DNA of 64,000 nt from Lacticaseibacillus casei DSM 20011 = JCM 1134 = ATCC 393 (lineage in GTDB: Bacteria > Bacillota > Bacilli > Lactobacillales > Lactobacillaceae), in assembly GCF_000829055.1 (NCBI RefSeq), contig NZ_AP012544.1:992001-1056000 (forward strand). The letters run 5' to 3'. Positions 49,907 to 57,840 of this stretch are shown piece by piece. The stretch's first letter is position 1, and every line of letters starts with the position of its first letter. The position numbers and the translations under genes were made by a program. The notes beneath the pieces were generated by a model. It was not told where the DNA came from. It worked only from the letters and a program-made list of their open reading frames with translations, and made no database searches.

Positions 49907-51066
49907 TTATGACTTTACAACGTCAACATTGGCATAAAGATTGGCGATAATCGCTAACATATCTTTTTCGGTGCGTTCCCAGCTGATGGTTTTCAGATAG
50001 GCTTGGGCTTTTTCAATGTGCTGCGTGATCATATCAGGATGTGCACATGCTGCCTGAAGCGTTTTGGCAAGATCACGCTCGTCAAGATGACAAGAGAAGT
50101 AGGTATTGTCTTTCAAGAAGTAACTGCCAGTACCTTCTTTGAAATCAATCAAGGGAAGACCGGCGCTCATCATTTCGTAAGGAACCAAGGAGAAATTAGT
50201 CATCGAAGTTGCAATGCCAAAATCGGCTTCGTGATAAAGCTGATTGAGCTCTGGTGGCGTGAGTTTTCCGAGATTCTCACCATTAATAAAGCGTTTGCTA
50301 CGGCCAGTTCCGAAATAATTGATTTTGAGGTCAATACCCTTAGCTCGCAAAAGGTGGCGGCAATTTTCGAGGACAATTTGAATTGTGACAGGTGCTCGAC
50401 GTGGACTGCTCCATTTGGTGTAAATAGCCAACTTAATTTGCTGTTTTTTTGGATATGGAGCGGTGTCGCGTTCTTTAAATGGGTATCGAGCAACATCGAC
50501 TGGGAAATTGATGACGTCAATTGGACTGTTGACTTGGCAATGCGTTGTGATCATATGGGCGCACCAAGGCCCAAGCGTCACCATGTGCAAGCCAAGACTG
50601 TAAGTACGTCGGGCCATCTGGTAGCGGTCGCCGTAAGGGTAAAAATACGGTTCGTAGTCCTGGACAAAGTACATCTTGTAGCCGGGTTTGTTTTTAATGA
50701 TGTAAACCGATTCCCATAAAGTAGCGATCCAGATGTCAGATTGGTGCGATTCGAGTTCGCCCATAGGCAAGCATGTGCCTTTATAGCCAGGGTAATTAAA
50801 TTCGGCGTTTTGAATCATTTCGTCTTGGCTTTGCGGGACATAGCTGAGGTAATAAACGTCATAACCCGCGTCGGCCAGAAGCGTGCCTAAGTGCAACATG
50901 GTTGTTTGGCCGCCATCATAACCGATGATTCCGGTTGAGACAAACGTTATTCGATTACCACGCGGCTTAGTCTGATCGGCCGGTCATTGAAATATTTAAG
51001 TATCTGATTATACTGATGAATGCTGCCATCAGGGGCATCATTAAATTTAGTTTTTGCAGGTTTCAC
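49907..51066 (-). pseudogene. WsaF-like rhamnosyltransferase with an early frameshift
   Basis: A start GTG at 51066 with GGAGGAAC gives MKPAKTKFNDAPDGS and stops after about 38 codons. One base later in phase, RGNRITFVSTGIIGYDGGQT leads into the long frame (50899 to 49907) that has WsaF/GT4-like features: YFVQDYEPYFYP, KLAIYTKWSSPRRAP, and FSLVPYEMMSAGLPLIDF as the donor-binding end. A lost A near 50967 (CTAAGCC where CTAAAGCC would keep frame) reconciles both. WsaF-type enzymes build rhamnose-containing wall glycans. A shorter product from ATG 50899 would lack the N-terminal acceptor-domain glycine loop. Confidence 0.8.
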
Positions 51067-51528
51067 AGCCGTTCCTCCTATCAATTGGCATACTGAGCAT
51101 GTAGGCCACAAGCAGAAAAATGGGTAGAAAAAAGAGGCCTGATGCCACTGTTGTTTTTACAGCAGCAGTACCCGTTTAATGAAAAGATTCTGCGAAGACC
51201 TAATGTTTAATTTAGTTTACATAATAACCGTAAGCCAAATATCAAAAATTTTCAAGTTTGCCCGGAACAGAGTGCGTGACTGAGCGCGGTTATAAGTCGG
51301 TCTGGAGGAGAGCTCGACCATTGCGACAGAGGCTTCTGCATGCTGACTTTCGCGCGGACAATCGTATTTCAGAGCTGTATGATTAAAAAGTCTAAAGACA
51401 TTATGAGGGTTATACAGAAAACTTAGAAGATAGCCAATATAAAAATCCTAATAAATGCTTATCTTTACCCTTGAAGAGGCCTGTGCTAGTGTGAGAGTAT
51501 CCATATCAATGAAAGAACAGGTGAAGTT
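51067..51528. other. Gene-free region upstream of the Gfo/Idh gene
   Basis: About 460 bases, mostly AT-rich, carrying the minus-strand start region of the WsaF-like gene and the leader of the oxidoreductase. Around 51269-51310 the sequence GCGCGGTTATAAGTCGG resembles an arm of the palindromic repeat (GCGCGGTTAGGAGTCGG in copy A), perhaps an old remnant. No ORF of note. Confidence 0.4.
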
Positions 51529-52446
51529 ATGTTAACGATTGGTGTCATGGGCTTGGGCTCAATTGCCCAAAAAGCATATTTACCGGTTTATGCACAAATG
51601 CAAGATCAAGTGCAGTGGCTGTTGAGCACCCGCGATGAAGATAAATTACAACAACTGTCAAAGCAATATGGGCTGGCTGCGGCGGGGAATTCGCTGGAAG
51701 CGTTAGACGCAAAGCAGCTTGATGCGGTCATGATTCACACGCCAACAGAAACTCACTATCAATATGTCAAGCACTTTTTGGAAAAGGGCGTGCATGTCTT
51801 TGTCGATAAGCCACTAGCAACCGATATGGGACAAGTTAATGAACTTTATGACTTGGCCGAATCCCAGCACGTGATGTTGACGGTCGGGTTTAATCGTCGG
51901 TTTGCCCCAATGATTCAGGATCTGGCCCAGGTGGCAGATAAGACCGGTGTGCGCGTCGACAAGAACAGGATTGACGCACTTGATGACACAAAACATGCCT
52001 TGTGGGATCTCTTCATTCATCCAGTGGACACAGCGCTAATGTTGGCGGGTTATCCTGAAAAACCCAACACGCGATATGCGTTGCATACAACTTCAGATGG
52101 TCAACTTCAACAGGCAAGCGTGACCTTCACCGCGCCTGGCATTCGTGGTGAGGCCGGTATTGATTTGCAGGCCGGCACCAACCTTGAAGAAGCGCAAGTT
52201 GCGTCTCCGAGTGGCGTCCAAAGAGTGCAGAATTTAGATCAGCTGGTTGTTTATGGACGTGGCGGTGCGTCACAAACATTTGCGCCGAATTGGCAGCCAA
52301 TGCTGGAGACACGTGGCTTCGCTTCAATTGTTCAAGCCTTCGTACAGGCTGTCGCCGATCCAGACAGCAAGAATCCGGTATCACCTGCGACCAGTCAGCT
52401 GGCACATGCTGTTGTCGCGGATCTGGTTAATCAGATTCAAGAATGA
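51529..52446 (+). CDS. Gfo/Idh/MocA family oxidoreductase
   Basis: A 305-residue NAD(P)-dependent oxidoreductase. GVMGLGSIAQKAYLP is the Rossmann loop, KGVHVFVDKPLATD has the family Lys (EKP-like), and the C-terminal domain follows GFNRRFAPMIQDL. Members oxidise sugars, inositols or related compounds; the substrate cannot be read. AGGTGAAG precedes the ATG. Single gene. Confidence 0.92.
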   Translation: MLTIGVMGLGSIAQKAYLPVYAQMQDQVQWLLSTRDEDKLQQLSKQYGLAAAGNSLEALDAKQLDAVMIHTPTETHYQYVKHFLEKGVHVFVDKPLATDMGQVNELYDLAESQHVMLTVGFNRRFAPMIQDLAQVADKTGVRVDKNRIDALDDTKHALWDLFIHPVDTALMLAGYPEKPNTRYALHTTSDGQLQQASVTFTAPGIRGEAGIDLQAGTNLEEAQVASPSGVQRVQNLDQLVVYGRGGASQTFAPNWQPMLETRGFASIVQAFVQAVADPDSKNPVSPATSQLAHAVVADLVNQIQE

Positions 52447-52543
52447 TCGCTATTTTCATGGATTGCTAGTTGAGAGACTATTTAAAATAGCGCCAACTAG
52501 CAGGTGACCACTCTGCTTAGTTTGTCATGGAGGACCAAGATAT

Positions 52544-53011
52544 ATGTATCAAAAATCGTTTATGGAAATTGCCGATGAAGAAGCGCGTGTCAATGTTAAT
52601 GGATCAGATGGCGGTCCTTTTGGTTGCGTCATCGTCAAGGACGGGAAGATCGTGAGTCGCGCTCATAATCAGGTTTTGGTCGATCACGATCCGACTGCAC
52701 ACGGTGAAATTACTGCCATCAGAAAAGCCGGGCAAGCGCCGGGAACTCATGATCTGTCCGGTTGCGAGCTTTATACTTCGGCGATGCCGTGTCCAATGTG
52801 CCTTAGTGCGATCATCTGGGCCAATATCAAACAGGTTTATTATGGCAACGCGGCGGATGACGCTGCTGCGATCGGTTTCAGGGATGCAGCCATCTATGAC
52901 TTCATTAACGATGGGCTGAAAGGGAAGATGCTTTCGTTGAGTCAGCATGATCGGGATATGACGATTGGTGCTTTTAAAGCGTATCAAGTGGCCCAAAAGA
53001 AACTGTATTAG
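52544..53011 (+). CDS. Guanine deaminase-like nucleoside deaminase
   Basis: 155 residues of the cytidine-deaminase fold: DPTAHGEITAIRKAG holds the zinc His and catalytic Glu (HGE in place of HAE), and MPCPMCLSAI the two zinc Cys. The overall pattern (GGPFGCVIVKDGKIVSRAHN, GFRDAAIYDFI) resembles Bacillus GuaD, which turns guanine into xanthine, a substrate for Xpt. Specificity is inferred; tRNA-adenosine deaminase is less likely because of the C-terminal part. GGAGGA precedes the ATG. Confidence 0.85.
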   Translation: MYQKSFMEIADEEARVNVNGSDGGPFGCVIVKDGKIVSRAHNQVLVDHDPTAHGEITAIRKAGQAPGTHDLSGCELYTSAMPCPMCLSAIIWANIKQVYYGNAADDAAAIGFRDAAIYDFINDGLKGKMLSLSQHDRDMTIGAFKAYQVAQKKLY

Positions 53012-53074
53012 TTGTGCAAGTGCTGCCATTGGTTTGCAAGGTGCGGCGCGGACAGTATGCCAGGCTATGAGGGG

Positions 53075-53117
53075 ATCGCTTGCGGTCGACAGATGGTTTT
53101 GTATTGGCCAAATACAG
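53075..53117 (+). repeat. Direct repeat flanking the IS1202-like element, left copy
   Basis: 43 bases beginning ATCGCTTGCGGTCGACA and ending TTGGCCAAATACAG, matching 54727-54771 with two point changes and two one-base gaps. It contains the palindrome TGTATTGGCCAAATACA. Confidence 0.85.
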
Positions 53118-53160
53118 TGTCAAGCGATTTTCGACTTTGACAGTAAATTCCATAAAACAT

Positions 53161-54699
53161 GCGTCCGAAAACTGGACGCGAGATGATCCTGATTAGACTT
53201 GAATCGCTTGTGAATTCTTGTATGGATATCGTTCGGCGACCAACTGTTTAACCCTTGTCCTGTTAATGCCAAGAGAATCAAGGTAATCGCGATAGTTGGT
53301 GCGGCGCCACGGATGCGTAATTGCCGGGATTTTCTTGGTTCGTTTAGGAGTTGGTGCCGCAGCTGGCGTAAGATCGAATTTGGCTGACATGAACTGTTCT
53401 TTTGGCACACAGAAAAGATCGTACACCTGGTCATCATCAGTGGTCATATAAAGTCTGCCCGTGAAGCTTCTGATGACTAAGACCTTTGTATGCGGTGGTA
53501 AGTAAACCAATTCGCCATTCCGGTGTGGCAGATAGCGTTTGTTATCAAAGCGAACACAATGTCCGTGGCCGATGCTGCGTTCATTGGCAATGATCAAAAT
53601 ATTGTCAATTTCCTTGGGTGTTAGTTGCTTCTCAAACACCGACATGCTACTTTTGATGGTAGATGCGAAGCGGTCATTGTAACGCTTGATAAAGCCGACC
53701 AAAAACCGATTGGCATCTGCGATTGTGGTGATGTTATGCAACCGCAGTTCACTTGTGAGCCGATCTTGAAAAGTCTCCAGAAGACGTTCTATACGGCCTT
53801 TGGCTTGCGGAATACTGGTGGCCGAAAGTTCTGTTCCAAGTGTCTGGCAGGCATAACCGAAACGTGTAAGAGGGTTCTCGGTCGAAGGTGAGCCCTCTTT
53901 TTTGTTGCTGTTAAACACGGTGCGCCGATCCGTTAGGAATTCTGCTGGAGCGCCATAATCGCGAAGGACTTGGGCAAACACATGATAATAGCCGCTGAGT
54001 GTTTCTTGTTTGGCAAAGTAGCCGCCGACAACGTTCCCGGACTGATCATCAATGGCTGCGTGTAAGGTGGTTTTTTGAGTACCAAACCAATACTCCCAGG
54101 AAGCATCCATTTGTACCTGTTCACCAGAATAATGTTTCCGAGGACGTTCTGGATGGGCTTTGATGTTTTCAACGACCTCGATGGCTGACAAGGTGGCTTC
54201 ATCACGTTTGGATAGGAGCTTGGCCTTCTTTTCTTTCTCTTTTAACTCACGCTTGACCCGACGTTTCGTGGCCTTGTGGGCTTTGGGTGAAAGGATGTGG
54301 TGGTGTCTGAATAAGAGCCGGAGTGAGGATTCGGAGATGGCGATTTGTTCGGCAGTGGTTAAGAACTCGTGGAAATGAGCGATGTTGAAACCGGCATACT
54401 TGTTGGTGTACAGATGAATGATCTGGCGTTCGAGTTGCGCGTTGCGTTTGTTGGCAGGCTCACGGCCGGCATTACCATGGATAAAGCCGTCTTTGCCTTG
54501 TTGCTTGTAAAGCTTGATCAGTCGGTAGATGGTTCGTTCGGAGCGCTTGAGCTTAACGGCTGCGCGTTGCACGGAGGTCTTACCATTGACCACTGCTTTG
54601 ATGACTCGGTAACGTTCTTCTTCTTTCATTGTTAAGACAACCTTCTTCATGTGATTCCTCCTAGATGTATCTTCTAAGAGGTTACAGTTTTTGTGACAC
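53161..54699 (-). mobile_element. IS1202-like (ISNCY group) insertion sequence
   Basis: Left end GCGTCCGAAAACTGGACG and right end read inward GTGTCACAAAAACTGTAAC form imperfect inverted repeats around one transposase gene; length about 1.54 kb. The exact ends are inferred from this match. No short target duplication is evident directly at these ends, but a 43-45-bp direct repeat lies 25-45 bases outside them. Confidence 0.7.
53193..54650 (-). CDS. IS1202/ISNCY-type transposase
   Basis: A 485-residue DDE transposase. The N-terminal helix-turn-helix region (NGKTSVQRAAVKLKRSERTI) is followed by an rve-like core with Asp in VQMDASWEYWFG, Asp in EFLTDRRTVFN and Glu in KGRIERLLETFQDR, and a C-terminal domain (HGHCVRFDNKRYLPHRNG). 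This layout fits IS1202-like transposases. AGGAGGAATC precedes the ATG. It seems full-length and intact. Confidence 0.85.
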   Translation of the reverse strand: MKKVVLTMKEEERYRVIKAVVNGKTSVQRAAVKLKRSERTIYRLIKLYKQQGKDGFIHGNAGREPANKRNAQLERQIIHLYTNKYAGFNIAHFHEFLTTAEQIAISESSLRLLFRHHHILSPKAHKATKRRVKRELKEKEKKAKLLSKRDEATLSAIEVVENIKAHPERPRKHYSGEQVQMDASWEYWFGTQKTTLHAAIDDQSGNVVGGYFAKQETLSGYYHVFAQVLRDYGAPAEFLTDRRTVFNSNKKEGSPSTENPLTRFGYACQTLGTELSATSIPQAKGRIERLLETFQDRLTSELRLHNITTIADANRFLVGFIKRYNDRFASTIKSSMSVFEKQLTPKEIDNILIIANERSIGHGHCVRFDNKRYLPHRNGELVYLPPHTKVLVIRSFTGRLYMTTDDDQVYDLFCVPKEQFMSAKFDLTPAAAPTPKRTKKIPAITHPWRRTNYRDYLDSLGINRTRVKQLVAERYPYKNSQAIQV

Positions 54700-54726
54700 T
54701 TTGGCTAACTGCTTACTTAAGACAAT

Positions 54727-54771
54727 ATCGCTTGCGGTCGACAAAATGGCTTTGTATTGGCCAAAATACAG
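54727..54771 (+). repeat. Direct repeat flanking the IS1202-like element, right copy
   Basis: 45 bases matching 53075-53117. It ends right at the TTGACT -35 element of the tRNA-Glu promoter. Confidence 0.85.
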
Positions 54772-54799
54772 TTGACTTTTTCAAGGTTTCCTGTAGAAT
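54772..54799 (+). promoter_or_regulatory. Promoter of tRNA-Glu
   Basis: TTGACT at 54772-54777, a 16-base spacer, then TAGAAT at 54794-54799, 28 bases before the tRNA. Confidence 0.65.
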
Positions 54800-54827
54800 A
54801 GTTTGGGTACGATAAAGCGCCACTCAT

Positions 54828-54899
54828 TGCCCGTTGGTCAAGGGGTTAAGACGCCGCGTTCTCAGCGCGGAAACACGGGTTCGAATCCCGTACGGGTGA
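54828..54899 (+). tRNA. tRNA-Glu (anticodon CTC)
   Basis: A 72-base cloverleaf in the order of bacterial tRNA-Glu. The anticodon stem CCGCG/CGCGG encloses TTCTCAG, giving CTC at 34-36; the T arm is ACGGG-TTCGAAT-CCCGT. The acceptor stem is TGCCCGT with ACGGGTG, so the first pair is T-G where tRNA-Glu normally has G-C. CCA is not encoded. Confidence 0.85.
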
Positions 54900-54925
54900 G
54901 AAATAGAATCAACCAGATAAAACGG

Positions 54926-54967
54926 AACCCTCAAAATGCCTTTATAACGGTGTTTTGAGGGTTTTTG
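54926..54967 (+). terminator. Terminator after tRNA-Glu
   Basis: AACCCTCAAAA and TTTTGAGGGTT are perfect arms, followed by TTT. It may also serve the convergent gene. Confidence 0.85.
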
Positions 54968-55001
54968 CTTTGGGGGCAAAGGTCGGATCTGAACTATTAT
55001 A

Positions 55002-55838
55002 TTACTCGTCCCACCCTCGAACGTCCATTACATTGTCTAAGATGCGGTGAGCTTTAGAGATCATGACAAAGGCAGAAACGGCATCATCGATATTCTTTTC
55101 ATCATAGAGTTTCGGATGGTGCGCTTGAGGATTTCTATACATGTACACGATTGTTTTCAATAAGGCTGAAATTGCAAAGTACATGTCCCGTTCATCAGCG
55201 GTTTGAAGCCGATTGTTACGAAGAAAAAGAATTGGGGCTCGGAGAGAAAACGATTTTTCGATGAGGGGGGTGCCATCTAGCTGAAGACCAGAAAGAGATT
55301 GAATTCGGGACATTAATCCTTTGCTTGCTTCAAAGATTGCGTGGAAATAATCCTCTCTTAAAAGTTCTTCACGGCAGAACATCATCACTCTTCTGTCAAG
55401 CTTTAATGGGGTCAATCTATTTGATAATGATTGAGTCCGTTCTAGCGCTTCGGTCATAGTGTTTGCTGCACTGACTTGGTTTATAAGACCATCATCACCT
55501 AACTCATAACTATTAAAGATTAGTATTTCGTTAATTGACTGGCGGAGATTTCGCCACTGACCTGGTTGCTTTATGTATCGAGCGGGGTTGGCGACGTATT
55601 GGATAACATTCCAAAGCGGAGCGTGATTGCCATATACATCATGGATTTTTGCGATAATTGATTCATTGATGCGACGCCATTTTGTGGTATTCGTTAAATT
55701 TGGGTTTGATACTCGGCGATCATTGTCAAAATCGTAGAGAGAAAGATTTTCGAGCATTGATGTTATTTCAGAACCTGTTAATTCCCTTCCAAGTACTTTA
55801 GCTATTTGTTCGATTGTTGCTTCTGTAATTTTTTTCAA
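55002..55838 (-). CDS. TIGR02391 (Ymh) family protein, HEPN-like
   Basis: 278 residues. The C-terminal 130 follow the Ymh pattern: LREDYFHAIFEASKGLMSRIQ, then GTPLIEKSFS and YMYRNPQAHHP, ending in a helix-rich tail. R-x4-H in RNPQAH is the HEPN-type RNase motif. The N-terminal half is helical and unknown. Ymh/HEPN proteins are often found in defence islands and mobile DNA; a defence or toxin role is inferred. The start is TTG 55838, with GGGAG upstream. It lies between tRNA-Glu and an IS30 copy, 48 bases from the IS end. Confidence 0.65.
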   Translation of the reverse strand: MKKITEATIEQIAKVLGRELTGSEITSMLENLSLYDFDNDRRVSNPNLTNTTKWRRINESIIAKIHDVYGNHAPLWNVIQYVANPARYIKQPGQWRNLRQSINEILIFNSYELGDDGLINQVSAANTMTEALERTQSLSNRLTPLKLDRRVMMFCREELLREDYFHAIFEASKGLMSRIQSLSGLQLDGTPLIEKSFSLRAPILFLRNNRLQTADERDMYFAISALLKTIVYMYRNPQAHHPKLYDEKNIDDAVSAFVMISKAHRILDNVMDVRGWDE

Positions 55839-55874
55839 TATTTACTCTCCCAATTTATGATTAGTGTATCCAGA

Positions 55875-55886
55875 AAAATTTTACAC
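55875..55886. repeat. Target-site duplication of IS30 copy 3, left
   Basis: AAAAATTTTACA, also present at 57148-57159 at the other end of the element. Confidence 0.75.
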
Positions 55887-57147
55887 CCAAATTGCAAGAA
55901 CAAGTTAGCCGGGGTGTTGAGACACTCCCAAGAACAGCCTGTTATCTTATGAGTGGTTCATTGTTTAGCTTACGTGTTGTGCTGAACGCCGAGTCCGGCG
56001 CACTTCGGTCTCAAAACACTCCTGGGGGCCACGGTAGTCTAGCTTTCTCCGGGGAAGCCCGTTAAGACGGTCTTGGGTAGCCAGCACCTGGCTGGGACTA
56101 ACATCATCCAGCGACTCGCCTTTTGGGTAGTCACGTCTAATCATGCGATTGTGGGCCTCGTTGGAGCCGCGATCGCATGAGGTGTATGAATGCGCGTAGA
56201 AGATGTCTGTATCTGTGTCCTCAAAGGCCTTATCCAGAGTCGAGAACTCCGGGCCATTGTCTGCGGTAATCGTGCGCAGACAGTCACCCCACTCAAGCTT
56301 GATTTCTCGTAACGCAAACTCCACAGAGTCCGAGTCTCGGCCGTCGATCAGTCGGAGAAGTTGGCAACGAGTCTTCCGCTCAATCAGGCTAAGGATGACG
56401 CTCTCACGGCCATTGCGTTTCCCGACAACGGTATCCATCTCCCAATGTCCGAACTGCTTGCGGCGTTCGACAGCCTTAGGACGCTCCTCAATACTGCGGC
56501 CGGCTAGGCGCTTATGCTTAGTGCTCTTGTGTTGCTTGGTCCGCCGATTTGCCTTCTCCACGAGATCGATGTTCCGAATTTCTAAGCGTTGATCATCGAT
56601 GTAGCGATATAAAGTGGTTGTGCACACCATCTCCTCAGGGGTGAATAGCTTGGCTCGCCGTGCGGCGCCAACGGCTGCATCAGGCGACCAGTGTTCAGTC
56701 TTGGCCTGATTAACGTACCAGGCCAGGAAGTGGCTTGTAGCGGCGAATTTATCCGGCCTATGACAATTCAGACGTGCGGTCTCATAGCGCGTCTGAGCAG
56801 CTTCAGGACTATATTCCGTATGATAGATCAGTTTGCCATTAATGCGCTTAGCCTGCTTGACAGTCCCTCGGTCAATCTCATTATTGATGGTTTGATGGCA
56901 GACGCCAATTTTGGCAGCAATTTCGCGTTTGGAGGTGCCGGTGGCGTAAAGTTCTGCAATTCTACCGCGTTCCATTTGAGACAAATGATGACCTGGTTGA
57001 CGACGTGTGATATCCTGTTCATGCATCAGGACAATACCTCTTTCATTGTTTGTGTTGGAACTTCAATGATACAGGATATCTGTTCTTGATGTTTTTTATT
57101 GTCCCAAATTTGTAATAAAAGTGGCTAACTTGATTTTGAAACGCGCG
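55887..57147 (-). mobile_element. IS30-family insertion sequence, copy 3 (complete, diverged)
   Basis: About 1.26 kb. It shares both terminal repeats with copy 1 (AAATTGCAAGAACAAGTTAG on the left) but is clearly a different member, with many differences along the transposase. Flanked on both sides by AAAAATTTTACA. Confidence 0.88.
55965..57026 (-). CDS. IS30-family transposase (copy 3)
   Basis: 353 residues: helix-turn-helix part (LSQMERGRIAELYATGTSKR, then IAAKIGVCHQTINNEIDRG) and DDE core (HWEMDTVVG, TADNGPEF, GSNEAHNRMIRRD). It is related to the copy 1 transposase but differs at many positions. Intact and flanked by a perfect target duplication, so it looks like an unaltered insertion. 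Confidence 0.93.
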   Translation of the reverse strand: MHEQDITRRQPGHHLSQMERGRIAELYATGTSKREIAAKIGVCHQTINNEIDRGTVKQAKRINGKLIYHTEYSPEAAQTRYETARLNCHRPDKFAATSHFLAWYVNQAKTEHWSPDAAVGAARRAKLFTPEEMVCTTTLYRYIDDQRLEIRNIDLVEKANRRTKQHKSTKHKRLAGRSIEERPKAVERRKQFGHWEMDTVVGKRNGRESVILSLIERKTRCQLLRLIDGRDSDSVEFALREIKLEWGDCLRTITADNGPEFSTLDKAFEDTDTDIFYAHSYTSCDRGSNEAHNRMIRRDYPKGESLDDVSPSQVLATQDRLNGLPRRKLDYRGPQECFETEVRRTRRSAQHVS

Positions 57148-57615
57148 AAAAATTTTACATTGCTTTGGCAAAAAATAAAAGCACTTTGGTTCTCGAAAAT
57201 TTGCGGAAAATAGCTGACGCGTGATATCAAGCAGCAGTTCGTGAGCTAATGGACAGAAAAAAGCTTGACGATCAGTGAAAATGGCAGATTAAACAAAATC
57301 GATGAAAAATGCTCTATTTGTGCAAATTGATATCTTGAATTTTTAAAGAGATGCCTGCGGACGCGGGTAGGAAAATCACCAGTGTATGTTGACGATCGTA
57401 AAACTTGGTAGTAATTATCTGGAATTGACCTCGAGACTATTGCCGACGTTAATCTGCTTTGACTAACCAGCATGGTGAAAGACAGTGATTGATGGTACGA
57501 ATTTTTGACTTTTTTCGACAACTCTCTACCCCTTGACAACTGTTCTATCATAGACAATGTAGGGTTCTCGCATAATATGCAGAACCAAACGATTGAAAAT
57601 GGAGGCGACGGCATC
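57148..57615. other. Gene-free region between IS30 copy 3 and the 45-codon gene
   Basis: About 470 bases, beginning with the right target-site copy. I see no homologous protein in either strand; a minus-strand frame (57246-57617) has no ribosome binding site or family pattern. The right end holds the promoter of the small gene. Confidence 0.5.
57533..57561 (+). promoter_or_regulatory. Candidate promoter of the 45-codon gene
   Basis: Consensus TTGACA, a 17-base spacer, then AATGTA, a weak -10. It lies 55 bases before the ATG. Confidence 0.45.
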
Positions 57616-57753
57616 ATGCAATATCGAATTCAACTCGATACTAAAAACCAGTTGTTTGTGGCGATTGATGCGCATGACCAGAATCATTTTGGAACTGGTC
57701 GAACGATTGAACAAGCCATTCATAATTTAAAAGCGACAAACAAAGCCGCATAA
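57616..57753 (+). CDS. Small protein of unknown function (45 aa)
   Basis: MQYRIQLDTKNQLFVAIDA is two predicted strands, followed by GRTIEQAIHNLKATNKAA, a helix. This beta-beta-alpha shape is like the N-terminal part of HicB-type antitoxins (with an xxEAIxNLK-like turn), but it is too short to assign. ATG 57616 follows TGGAGG at 10 bases. The gene has its own candidate promoter and a strong terminator, so it is likely real. No toxin-like gene is beside it. Confidence 0.6.
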   Translation: MQYRIQLDTKNQLFVAIDAHDQNHFGTGRTIEQAIHNLKATNKAA

Positions 57754-57756
57754 TAA

Positions 57757-57819
57757 AACCCCATCCGTCGTTGGCATGAACTTAACTGCCAATGGTGCGG
57801 ATGGGGGCTTTTTTTGTGG
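57757..57819 (+). terminator. Bidirectional terminator between the small gene and the MFS gene
   Basis: CCCCATCCG and CGGATGGGG with inner TTGGCA/TGCCAA form a long stem, followed by TTTTTTT; the minus side has TTTT. Confidence 0.88.
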
Positions 57820-57840
57820 TCGGTACTGAAAATTAGAACC

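Noticed and set aside
57246..57617. 123-codon minus-strand frame upstream of the 45-codon gene
   Set aside because: No ribosome binding site, no family pattern and it overlaps the promoter and leader of the small gene.
53041..57760. Integrated prophage or integrative element at tRNA-Glu
   Set aside because: No integrase or duplicated tRNA end is visible; the patch is explained by IS elements and single cargo genes.
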